DNA of 14,171 nt from Lachnospiraceae bacterium (GTDB lineage: Bacteria; Bacillota_A; Clostridia; Lachnospirales; Lachnospiraceae): NCBI GenBank assembly GCA_017621115.1, contig JAGATU010000066.1, forward strand, positions 1 to 14,171, in the 5' to 3' direction. Both the position numbers and the translations under genes were made by a program. Below are positions 7,984-14,171 of the stretch, piece by piece. Position 1 is the first letter of the stretch. Each line of letters starts with the position of its first letter. The notes under the pieces are model-generated. The model was given only the letters and a program-made list of their open reading frames with translations. It searched no databases and was not told the origin of the DNA.

Positions 7984-8012
7984 ATTATATTACTTTATTT
8001 ACTGATTGTTTA
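7984..8012 (-). promoter_or_regulatory. Possible SigA-type promoter for the flavin reductase gene
   Basis: On the minus strand TAAACA (8012-8007) and TATAAT (7989-7984) are separated by 17 bases. The -10 is a perfect consensus and the -35 matches 4 of 6 positions. It overlaps the end of the GGDEF/EAL gene and would start transcription just before the hairpin at 7931-7980. A/T-rich intergenic DNA produces such matches by chance. Confidence 0.4.
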
Positions 8013-10137
8013 GTTTTTTGAATTGCTTTTCAATTTCAAGCAATTCTTCCAAACGTTTCTTTTCTTCGGTAATATTGCGAATCATCGAATAAAACAGGAA
8101 ATGATCTCCTCCGTACTCTCCGACCACACGGGCAGTAGTCCTGATACAAAGCCGATCACATTGTCCATCAGAAGTCTCATATGACCTCCATGTCTCGCAC
8201 TCTGCTTCATTTCCACTCTCTATCGCCTCTTGTAACATATTAAAATACTTGGTCTTATTTTCTTCATCAAAGAATCGCATCGGGTCGCCTTCAATTAGGG
8301 ATTTCTCATTAATCCGCCAATTAAACTCTTCCAAATATTTCCGGTTTACACGCAATATATCCACTTTACCGTTACAATATTCAAATACAGATGCACCACC
8401 TACATAATGACTGTAAATAAGTGTCTCCTGGGATTTCGGATCCCAGAAATCATACGCATTCATATTGTCAATTATCTTAACCTGCTGCGTCTTTTCTCCG
8501 AGTGCACTTTCTGTCAGCATCTCTACATATTGATTCTCAGGCAATGGTCTGGAATAGAAATATCCCTGAATATATTCGCAACCGATGCTCTTTAAGAAAT
8601 CAGCCTGTTCTAATGTCTCAACGCCTTCCGCAATAACCGGAAGCCCCAGCCATTTTGCCATTCTGACAACAGAACTTAATATCATTCCGCCACGGTTACT
8701 CTCTGATTTCTCTACTAAGAACATCATATCCAGTTTGATTAAATCCAACTCAATATCTTTAAGAACGTTCAGCGAAGAATAGCCGCTTCCGAAATCGTCC
8801 ATCTCTACAATATATCCGCATTGATGCAATTGCTTGACCACTTCATTAGCCTGCTCACTGTCACCAAATACTGCCGATTCTGTAATCTCGATTCTAACCA
8901 ATTCAATCGGCACATCATGCCTTTTACGGATAGTCTCAAGATTCTCTACAAAATCCGGTTGGAAGATATCGTATCTTGAAAAATTACTGGAAACAGGAAC
9001 AAGTGGTAATCCCTTATCCATACACTTACGGATAAATACACATACCTGCTCAAATACGTATAAATCCAGTCTGGTGATAAAACCATTCTTTTCAAATATC
9101 GGAATAAATACTCCCGGTGAAATCATTCCTTTCTCAGGATGATTCCAACGCACCAAAGCTTCAACGCCAATAAGCTTACCTGTGGAATGATTAAACTGCG
9201 GCTGGTAATGCAAAACAAACTGTCTTTCCTCCAAAGCCGTAGCCATAATACCGGAAATCTCCTGTTCACTTAACATCTCATTCCGAAGCGATTCCGTAAA
9301 GAAATTGTATTTGGATGTATAACTTCCCTTAATGGATGACAATGCCAAAACCGCTCTGTCAATCATGGAATCCACTGACAATGCTTTCTCATTTGTCACA
9401 TATATTCCGACATTACAGGTAATCTTAAATGTAAGGTCATATCGGGTTATATCATCGATCAACCTTTCGACCAGTTGTTCCAGTTCTTCGCCGGAATGAT
9501 TAGTAAAAAGAGCAAATCTGTCTGCCTCCAAACGACAGGCAACATCCCCCTCCTTGCCTGCATTCACTATGACCTCTGCCATATGCTTTAAAAGGGCATC
9601 CCCCGCCATAAGACCAAACATGTCATTGATAGCCTTAAAACGGATAATGTCAAAATATACCAAAGCATATTCTCCGGCAGCCACATCCTCACGGTTCTCC
9701 TTCACAACCTTCATAACCGCTTCGGTAAATGCTTCTCTTCTAAGTAAACCGGTAAGTTCATCATATTTGGAAACATGTGCCTGATAGTTTTCAGACGTAT
9801 CTTCCGTCTCTATTCTGGAAAAAGTAATACTGACAGCATCACCCGGTATTGGGCAGATAAATCCGACCTGATACCGTATTTCCATTCCGTTCTTCTCTTT
9901 TAAAAAGCATTCTGAGAAATAAGCCTGAGGTGTATCTGCCTCCGCTACAGTTTCCAAATCTTCACGAATCCTCTCTGCCGTAGCAGCCGTTGTCACTCCA
10001 TCCTCTTTGAAAATCTGCCAAATCGGACGCACGTCAAACACACCGGCTAATTGTTCCTTCACATCATCCGGATAGAAAAATGAATTAGACTCACAGTCAT
10101 ATACTATTATCAGATTCTTATCATTTGCGTTTTTCAT
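7999..10137 (-). CDS. Cyclic-di-GMP phosphodiesterase: PAS-like / degenerate GGDEF / EAL / PAS-like
   Basis: This 712-residue protein has no visible membrane segment, so it is probably cytoplasmic. Residues about 8-115 form a PAS-like sensor region and about 120-285 a GGDEF domain. The GGDEF signature is degraded to EADRF (204-208), so diguanylate cyclase activity is unlikely; the domain may bind GTP or play a regulatory role. Residues about 290-545 are an EAL domain with the catalytic set intact: EALVRW (326-331), N385, EITES (417-421), DDFGSGYSSL (447-456), K468/D470, E504 and Q524. This predicts hydrolysis of cyclic di-GMP to pGpG. A further PAS-like region (about 565-695) ends in a short charged helix. 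AGGAGTGA 8 bases upstream supports the start. A weak promoter-like element lies in the 147-base gap before it, and a hairpin follows its stop, so it is probably transcribed separately from both neighbours. Confidence 0.93.
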   Translation of the reverse strand: MKNANDKNLIIVYDCESNSFFYPDDVKEQLAGVFDVRPIWQIFKEDGVTTAATAERIREDLETVAEADTPQAYFSECFLKEKNGMEIRYQVGFICPIPGDAVSITFSRIETEDTSENYQAHVSKYDELTGLLRREAFTEAVMKVVKENREDVAAGEYALVYFDIIRFKAINDMFGLMAGDALLKHMAEVIVNAGKEGDVACRLEADRFALFTNHSGEELEQLVERLIDDITRYDLTFKITCNVGIYVTNEKALSVDSMIDRAVLALSSIKGSYTSKYNFFTESLRNEMLSEQEISGIMATALEERQFVLHYQPQFNHSTGKLIGVEALVRWNHPEKGMISPGVFIPIFEKNGFITRLDLYVFEQVCVFIRKCMDKGLPLVPVSSNFSRYDIFQPDFVENLETIRKRHDVPIELVRIEITESAVFGDSEQANEVVKQLHQCGYIVEMDDFGSGYSSLNVLKDIELDLIKLDMMFLVEKSESNRGGMILSSVVRMAKWLGLPVIAEGVETLEQADFLKSIGCEYIQGYFYSRPLPENQYVEMLTESALGEKTQQVKIIDNMNAYDFWDPKSQETLIYSHYVGGASVFEYCNGKVDILRVNRKYLEEFNWRINEKSLIEGDPMRFFDEENKTKYFNMLQEAIESGNEAECETWRSYETSDGQCDRLCIRTTARVVGEYGGDHFLFYSMIRNITEEKKRLEELLEIEKQFKKLNNQ

Positions 10138-10182
10138 ATCAAGTCACTCCTAAAGAGTATAATAACCCAATGATTCTTTTAT

Positions 10183-10211
10183 ATTATATCGCATCATGAT
10201 TAATAATGCTA
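10183..10211 (-). promoter_or_regulatory. Possible promoter upstream of the GGDEF/EAL gene
   Basis: A consensus TATAAT (10188-10183 on the minus strand) lies about 45 bases before the start codon. The -35 position 17 bases upstream (TAGCAT) is a poor match, so the call depends on the -10 alone. The gap is A/T-rich and holds nothing else clearly readable apart from an 8-bp inverted repeat at 10238-10268. Confidence 0.3.
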
Positions 10212-10237
10212 TAAATTTTCTAAAAATAATTGTCTTT

Positions 10238-10268
10238 TTATCGAATTGTATCCTATATTTTTCGATAA
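10238..10268. repeat. 8-bp inverted repeat in the gap after the reductase gene
   Basis: TTATCGAA (10238-10245) and TTCGATAA (10261-10268) are perfectly complementary with a 15-base loop. The stem is A/T-rich and on the minus strand is followed by A residues rather than T residues, so it is at best a weak terminator for the upstream reductase gene. It could also be an operator upstream of the GGDEF/EAL promoter. Confidence 0.35.
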
Positions 10269-10284
10269 TCATTGAGTTGGACTA

Positions 10285-11207
10285 TTAATAATCAAATTTA
10301 CCGTCGTTCTTTTCTTCCAATGACTTAATTAAATGATATGTATACTCACAGTATGGGACTTCCATTCCAAGTTCTTTTGCCATACGCATCATTTCCCCTG
10401 CAAACATCTCAATTTCTGTATGACGCTTTGCATCCAAATCCTGCAAAGTCGAGAATCTTGCCTGCGGCTTGGCTCCCATAAACAACTGGAACTCATCCGT
10501 TAAGGCAATTCCTTTTGCATTTGCCACTTTTGAAACTTCCTTCCAAAGACTTGCAGCAATATGGTTTACATGCTTACTGTCGTAATACGCTCCACAACCG
10601 ACTCCAAGCACTGCCTGAGGAAGATTCTGTGAAATATTGCCTGCGTACTTCATCCACATGTCTGCAATGATGTCTTCCATAAAGGTATAACGAACACCGG
10701 TACCCTTAAACAATTCTTCCACTGCCATGCCAAAACACGTTTCGTCGGTTCTTTGATTCCTTTTTCACCAACAAACACTCCTGCTGTAATATCAGGATTA
10801 AAAGTAATCTCGTTGCCCACTCTTACGGAAGCAATACGCATAACCGCATACAGCATGTGCTCCATGCCGATGGCATTTCCGATTATTTCTTCGGAAGTTA
10901 CACCGTTTAACAAACTGATAACCATAGTATTCTTGCTTACCATAGCCTTAATATCGTCCATCGCCGTTTCAAGCGCGTCCTGCTTACTGGAAATTAAAAG
11001 CAGATCCACGTCTGTAAGTTCCTGCGGCTCCTTCACACATGGAAAATAAGTTTTTCCATTAATAATGATTCCTTCTTTTTCCAGACGTTCTTTTCTATCT
11101 CCTTTTGCAACAACACAGAAATCATCTCCCATTTTATCAGATAATCCCCAGATAAAATATGCACCGACTGCTCCTGCTCCGAGTAAAGCTACTTTGTTAA
11201 TTTTCAT
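10285..11207 (-). pseudogene. 2-dehydropantoate 2-reductase-like gene, frameshifted
   Basis: Two frames together give a full-length ketopantoate reductase family protein of about 307 residues. The first (from the ATG at 11207) has the NADP-binding start MKINKVALLGAGAVGAYF with GxGxxG and runs through VGEKGIKEPTKRV. The second continues from around 10728 as MAVEELFKGTGVRYTF, with the C-terminal helical domain including MWMKYAGNISQN, which holds the family's catalytic Lys and the nearby Asn. The break is at a run of four T on the coding strand (plus-strand A run 10732-10735). One more T would restore KRVFGMAVEELF. It is therefore an inactivated gene or a sequencing error; a run of four is short for phase variation. 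GGAGG upstream supports the start. The family also includes other 2-oxoacid reductases, so a role in pantothenate synthesis is not assured. Confidence 0.88.
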
Positions 11208-11220
11208 TTGTTTTCCTCCG

Positions 11221-11304
11221 TTATCTCAGCGGCAATCTATACAACCGCGCAATTTTATCAATTATTGCATCACTTGCCTCTGTGATCTGTCTAATCTCAA
11301 TCAT
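11221..11304 (-). pseudogene. 27-codon remnant resembling a GNAT N-terminus
   Basis: The ATG at 11302-11304 overlaps the stop of the preceding GNAT gene (ATGA). The frame reads MIEIRQITEASDAIIDKIAR and then seven more residues to a TAA at 11221-11223. The MIEIRQ-IT-EASD start, followed by an amphipathic helix ending in ARLYR, looks like the first strand and helix of a GNAT acetyltransferase, but the rest of the domain is missing. The ketopantoate-reductase ribosome binding site begins directly after it. It may be the stub of a deleted second acetyltransferase gene, or a short coupling peptide. The similarity is judged by eye over 27 residues only. Confidence 0.4.
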
Positions 11305-11759
11305 ATCTTTTTCACCATTATATCATAGCATAAAAAGTCACCATAATTTGCCGGAATAATGTGCGATTCTTTTTCCCTGTATCCGCGTTTTAAATAAATA
11401 CGCTTAGCAGGTAGGGATGCATCAATCATGATTTCTTCATACTTCTTTGCAATCTCATTTTCTGCAAAGTCAAGTAATTCCCGACCATAGCCGTTTCCCT
11501 GAAATTCAGGCAAAACAAACAGTCTGCAGATATCGTTATCTTTTAACGATACCGTACCTACCGGCTGTCCCTCTTCGTTCACGCATAAGAATACCTTTCC
11601 TGCTTCGATATCCCTTAAAATGTTTGTATCATTATGATGCTCAACAAAAAACTCAACTGCACCCTTCGGGTAATAATGCGGATATATCTGATTAATTGTT
11701 TCTATCGTAATATATTTTACCACTTGTAAATCATCTTTGTATGCTTGTTTTATGCTCAT
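11301..11759 (-). CDS. GNAT-family N-acetyltransferase
   Basis: The 152-residue protein is a single GNAT domain. The acetyl-CoA pyrophosphate-binding motif A is seen as CRLFVLPEFQGNGYGRELLDFAE, with the core Q-x-x-G-x-G. A C-terminal strand/helix follows (ASLPAKRIYLKRGYRE), where the Y-x-x-x-G-Y/F pattern is typical of motif B. The acetyl acceptor (small amine, peptide or protein N-terminus) cannot be deduced. The start is the ATG at 11759, with AGGAGG spaced 6 bases; a TTG two codons upstream (11765) overlaps that spacing and is less likely. It lies 33 bases downstream of the methyltransferase gene, and its stop overlaps the start of the GNAT-like remnant. It is probably transcribed from the T-box-controlled promoter at the right end. 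Confidence 0.9.
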   Translation of the reverse strand: MSIKQAYKDDLQVVKYITIETINQIYPHYYPKGAVEFFVEHHNDTNILRDIEAGKVFLCVNEEGQPVGTVSLKDNDICRLFVLPEFQGNGYGRELLDFAENEIAKKYEEIMIDASLPAKRIYLKRGYREKESHIIPANYGDFLCYDIMVKKI

Positions 11760-11792
11760 ATTCAACCTCCTTATATAAAGGAATTTTATTGA

Positions 11793-12563
11793 CTATAAAA
11801 CCGACTTCCTTACAACGAAAATATATCTTGCCATCTTTTCACTAAACTGTTCAAAGCTTTCCGTCACACATTCTGTCTGCCACATCAGCAGGTCAAACCA
11901 CTCCTTATAGCCTTCTGCTTCAAACTCTTCCTGATGTGCAATGGCGGCTTCCCTCTTTGTCTTTAGCAATTCATAAGTCTGCATTGTAATGTCTGTCACT
12001 TCAAAAGACATGCCATTCTTTCTTAATGCTTCGACCAGTACGGTTGTTTCCACACTCTCTGTCTTTGGCATAACATCGCCTTCCTGATAGCCGACAAAGA
12101 AAATGCCATTTGGCTTTAGCCATTTCTTTATCTGTGCCCCAAAAGCAGTCATATCCTTTGCAAAATATATAGAGTCCATGGATGTAATAACATCAAATGA
12201 TTCTTCCGGAAATTCGGTTTCTCCAATAATCCCTTCACGGAATTCAGATTTTACAGGGAATAACGCCCTAGCAGTCTGAATTGCTTGCGAAGAATAATCA
12301 AAACCATGAATATAGGCTCCGGTCTTTTCCTGCAGATATCCCAGCATCTTTCCGTTTCCGCAACCAATATCCAAGATATGTACATCGTCCCCGGAAGGCA
12401 CGTATTCTAATATCCTATCTATCTGTTCCAGATTACTGAATCCGTCCTGGGAGAAATCCTCTCCGAAAGCATCTTTACAGAACGTTTTGAAAGCATTTGA
12501 TTCTTTTGCCATCTTATAAAAATCTTCGTATGCGTCGTAAAAAAGTAATTCTCTTTTGTTCAT
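11793..12563 (-). CDS. Class I SAM-dependent methyltransferase
   Basis: The 256-residue protein has a Rossmann-like methyltransferase core. Motif I is seen as VHILDIGCGNGKMLGYL (about residues 62-78), followed by an acidic strand end (YIHGFDYSSQAI) and a motif-IV-like segment FDVITSMDSIYFAKD. The last third is helical, with aromatic residues (EWFDLLMWQTECV) that could close over a small-molecule substrate. It resembles the methyltransferase 11/25 group; the substrate is unknown. A longer frame opens at 12638 but overlaps the racemase gene. AGGAG spaced 5 bases before the ATG at 12563 fixes the shorter start. The gene begins 17 bases after the racemase stop codon, so the two are very probably co-transcribed and may act on related compounds, though the latter is inference only. 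Confidence 0.88.
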   Translation of the reverse strand: MNKRELLFYDAYEDFYKMAKESNAFKTFCKDAFGEDFSQDGFSNLEQIDRILEYVPSGDDVHILDIGCGNGKMLGYLQEKTGAYIHGFDYSSQAIQTARALFPVKSEFREGIIGETEFPEESFDVITSMDSIYFAKDMTAFGAQIKKWLKPNGIFFVGYQEGDVMPKTESVETTVLVEALRKNGMSFEVTDITMQTYELLKTKREAAIAHQEEFEAEGYKEWFDLLMWQTECVTESFEQFSEKMARYIFVVRKSVL

Positions 12564-12580
12564 AAGTTCTCCTACTACTA

Positions 12581-13273
12581 TCAGTCCAATATTGCATTCA
12601 CTATCTCTTGAATGTGTATTTGCATCGTATCCAAACATGGAACCGGACTTACTTCATCATTTAACAGAAGGGGAAGTTCCGTACAACCTAATACAATTGC
12701 TTCAATTCCGTCTTCGTCACGCATGCGGGTGATGATTTGCTGAAAAGCAATTAATGTCTCATCCCTAACAATACCAAGTTCCAGTTCCGCGGATATCTTC
12801 TCATTAATTAACTCCATTTCACTTTCCGTCGGAACAATTACCTCAATTCCTTTTTCGATAAAAGGAGCTTTGAAAAATTCTCCCGTCATTGTAAAAATAG
12901 TACCAAGCAAGCCAATTTTCTTTAAACCTCTTCTTTTCGCTTCTTCACAGGTTGCTTCTACAATGCTGATCAACGGAATCGGTGAATGCTCCTTTAACCT
13001 ATCAAATACTATGTGTGGCGTATTGGCTGACAAAGCCGCAAAATCCGCTCCGCTCTTTGCCAGATTGTCAATTGCTCTCATCAAATACTTTGTAAGTTCA
13101 TCATATTTCTGTTCTTTGCACAATCCCAACACCTTAAATACATTCACACTCTCAATTGTTAGTTCCGGAAATGCCTGTTCTCCTATTGCTTCCTGAACAC
13201 CATATACAATATCATGATAATACGGAATCGTTGATTCCGGTCCCATACCACCGATTAATCCTAATTTCTTCAT
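12581..13273 (-). CDS. Aspartate/glutamate racemase family protein
   Basis: The 230-residue protein (start MKKLGLIGGMGPESTIPYY) is of the PLP-independent Asp/Glu racemase fold that interconverts L- and D-amino acids with a pair of catalytic thiols. The second catalytic cysteine is present in LGCTELPLLL (C197). The first active-site position reads SANTPH, with Ala83 where classical members have Cys (E. coli YgeA is reported to have Thr there). The enzyme may therefore have altered or one-sided chemistry, or act on another substrate. The ATG at 13273 is preceded by AGAGG; a longer in-frame start at 13345 would lie inside the upstream acetyltransferase gene and is rejected. The gene begins 11 bases after the acetyltransferase stop and is followed 17 bases later by the methyltransferase, so the three form a compact unit under the T-box. 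Confidence 0.88.
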   Translation of the reverse strand: MKKLGLIGGMGPESTIPYYHDIVYGVQEAIGEQAFPELTIESVNVFKVLGLCKEQKYDELTKYLMRAIDNLAKSGADFAALSANTPHIVFDRLKEHSPIPLISIVEATCEEAKRRGLKKIGLLGTIFTMTGEFFKAPFIEKGIEVIVPTESEMELINEKISAELELGIVRDETLIAFQQIITRMRDEDGIEAIVLGCTELPLLLNDEVSPVPCLDTMQIHIQEIVNAILD

Positions 13274-13284
13274 ACTTTTCCCTC

Positions 13285-13842
13285 TTACGCCTGATAATCT
13301 GCTTTTTCCAACTCCAATTCTATAACATTCCATGCCTGTCCGCAAACATTACATGTCTCCGGTTCTGCCATTTTGATTTCCTTAAAACCAACTGCTTTGT
13401 AGCAATGGTACGCCGGCATATTCTTATCAAAAACACCCAGATTAACCTTGTCTACCTTCATAATCTCAAAGGCATATTTTATCGTCAGTAGTAACATCTC
13501 TTTTCCGTAACCCATTCCTCTTTTGGAATCATCTACGATTACGAATCCCAAACGCAAATTGGTTCTTTCTTCATCTACAAAACGTAGAATTAGATGCCCT
13601 ACAATTTCATTTCTATCAAGCATTGTCATCGGATAGAAATTATCAAGGTCCGGACAATCGCCATTATTGTTCAAATACTTCCCATTCATATCTGCTTCTG
13701 TAATCGGATAGGACTCCCATCTGTCGGAACTCCATCTACGGAAACTCTCCTCATCCTTACACCAGCTTATAATCGCCGCTGCATCACATGCCTTGTACGG
13801 TCTAAGCCATAATCTTTTTTCTTTGTTACATTTGTTTTTCAT
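13285..13842 (-). CDS. GNAT acetyltransferase, RimJ/RimL-like
   Basis: The 185-residue protein is a GNAT acetyltransferase of the RimJ/RimL-like (Acetyltransf_3) type: RLWLRPYKACDAAAIISW at the start, acetyl-CoA-binding motif KRGMGYGKEML, then YHCYKAVGFKEI near the C-terminus. A CNVC pair near the C-terminal end is unusual but could be incidental. The ATG at 13842 has GGAGG (13851-13855) spaced 8 bases. A longer in-frame start at 13932 would place the first 30 codons across the T-box terminator and is rejected. This is the first gene behind the T-box leader, with the terminator about 40 bases upstream of its start, so its expression should rise when the cognate tRNA is uncharged. The acetylated substrate is unknown; an amino acid or a protein N-terminus is possible. 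Confidence 0.9.
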   Translation of the reverse strand: MKNKCNKEKRLWLRPYKACDAAAIISWCKDEESFRRWSSDRWESYPITEADMNGKYLNNNGDCPDLDNFYPMTMLDRNEIVGHLILRFVDEERTNLRLGFVIVDDSKRGMGYGKEMLLLTIKYAFEIMKVDKVNLGVFDKNMPAYHCYKAVGFKEIKMAEPETCNVCGQAWNVIELELEKADYQA

Positions 13843-13879
13843 ACCTGTGTCCTCCATAAAATAAATTACACATCCGAAC

Positions 13880-13911
13880 AAAAAACGCCCTAAGCTAATC
13901 AGCTTAGGGCG
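13880..13911 (-). terminator. Intrinsic terminator of the T-box leader
   Basis: Arms CGCCCTAAGCT (13886-13896) and AGCTTAGGGCG (13901-13911) form a perfect 11-bp GC-rich stem with a 4-base loop, followed on the minus strand by TTTTTT. It lies immediately downstream of the T-box sequence and upstream of the acetyltransferase ribosome binding site, as expected for tRNA-responsive attenuation. Confidence 0.92.
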
Positions 13912-14150
13912 AACAATAGTCCGTGGTACCACCTAAATTCAGAAATATTTCTGCACTCATACGATGCGGGATAAAATATCCGATATCGCTCCCCTGTAAC
14001 GGTGGGAATCCGTCGAAGCCTACTAAAATAATTGTTCGGTTCGAAGCTCAAAGGCTACCTTCCTTACTTCCTTCACGGGAATTTTCACCGGCCATTCCCT
14101 CTCTGTCCATCCGAAAAGTAAGTACTCCTCCTCGTCATTGCTTTTGTCCA
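13880..14150 (-). promoter_or_regulatory. T-box leader (tRNA-responsive riboswitch)
   Basis: On the minus strand the leader has the full T-box order. Stem I contains the AGUA (14126-14123) and GAA (14062-14060) halves of the loop E motif around the paired CUUACUU/AAGUAAG, and a distal hairpin with AGAGAG and GGUGAAAAUUCCC. The T-box sequence GGTGGTACCACGG follows at 13933-13921, then the terminator. The specifier is ambiguous. Directly after GAA it would be GGU (Gly); one base later it is GUA (Val). The UGGU bulge base pairs with an A discriminator (ACCA), which fits tRNA-Val and not the usual U of bacterial tRNA-Gly, so Val is slightly preferred. The downstream gene is a GNAT acetyltransferase, not a synthetase or transporter. 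Confidence 0.93.
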
Positions 14151-14162
14151 AATGTTATGTTT

Positions 14163-14171
14163 ATATTAGCA
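14163..14171 (-). promoter_or_regulatory. Extended -10 element for the T-box transcript
   Basis: The minus strand begins TGCTAATAT at the window edge, which fits an extended -10 (TGnTAnnnT form), about a dozen bases upstream of the T-box leader start. The -35 region lies outside the window, so the promoter is only half visible. Confidence 0.4.

Noticed and set aside
1017..9784. Many plus-strand open frames opposite the hyd, TPR and EAL genes
   Set aside because: They lie antisense to well-recognised genes, lack ribosome binding sites and show no protein-family features.
10168..10274. Inverted pair CAATGATT / AATCATTG about 90 bases apart
   Set aside because: Short, A/T-rich and widely spaced in an A/T-rich gap; it is expected by chance and has no associated signal.
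10650..11207. Two separate short reductase genes
   Set aside because: Each half contains only one domain of the same fold, and the junction is repaired by one base, so one broken gene is the simpler explanation.
11793..12638. Longer methyltransferase frame starting at 12638
   Set aside because: It overlaps the racemase gene and has no ribosome binding site; AGGAG before the ATG at 12563 decides the start.
12581..13345. Longer racemase frame starting at 13345
   Set aside because: It overlaps the end of the upstream acetyltransferase, and its extra N-terminus does not fit the family; MKKLGLIGGM at 13273 is the usual start.
13285..13932. Longer acetyltransferase reading frame starting at 13932
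   Set aside because: The first 30 codons would run through the T-box sequence and terminator and lack a ribosome binding site; the ATG at 13842 with GGAGG is clearly better.
13923..13932. Palindrome GTGGTACCAC as an operator or recombination site
   Set aside because: It is fully explained as the conserved T-box sequence.

Overview
The window looks like a chromosomal segment of an anaerobic, fairly low-GC Gram-positive bacterium of the class Clostridia, most likely a Lachnospiraceae-type gut organism. The evidence is the set of [FeFe]-hydrogenase maturases, strong AGGAGG-type ribosome binding sites, a T-box leader, a rubredoxin-fused flavin reductase and a DUF4037/DUF4125 protein. No tRNA, rRNA, CRISPR array, insertion sequence or origin was seen. 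Except for a truncated gene at the left edge, every gene lies on the minus strand, so the transcribed order runs from the right end of the window to the left.

Right block (about 10285-14171). An extended -10 element and a complete T-box leader with an intrinsic terminator precede a tight run: a RimJ/RimL-like GNAT acetyltransferase, an aspartate/glutamate racemase-family protein, a SAM-dependent methyltransferase, a second GNAT, a 27-codon remnant that resembles a GNAT N-terminus, and a ketopantoate-reductase-like gene broken by a single-base frameshift. The T-box places at least the first gene, and probably several, under tRNA-charging control. That is unusual because the leader does not precede an aminoacyl-tRNA synthetase, transporter or classical biosynthesis gene. 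The specifier can be read as GUA (Val) or GGU (Gly); the UGGU bulge, which would pair with ACCA, favours Val.

Middle block (about 7282-10284). A PAS-like/GGDEF/EAL/PAS-like cyclic-di-GMP protein has a degenerate GGDEF site and an intact EAL site, so it is predicted to be a phosphodiesterase. It is followed by a hairpin and a flavin reductase with a C-terminal rubredoxin domain.

Left block (400-7249). A TPR + DUF4037 nucleotidyltransferase + DUF4125 protein is followed, with short gaps, by a small membrane protein that begins with the GGADGPT peptide of sodium-pump decarboxylase beta subunits. After it come hydE, hydG and hydF, which encode the three maturases that build and deliver the diiron part of the hydrogenase H-cluster. 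No hydrogenase structural gene is present, so its target is encoded elsewhere. A hairpin at 357-391 ends this run and separates it from a convergent partial gene resembling the C-terminus of a PD-(D/E)XK (Rpn-type) nuclease/transposase.
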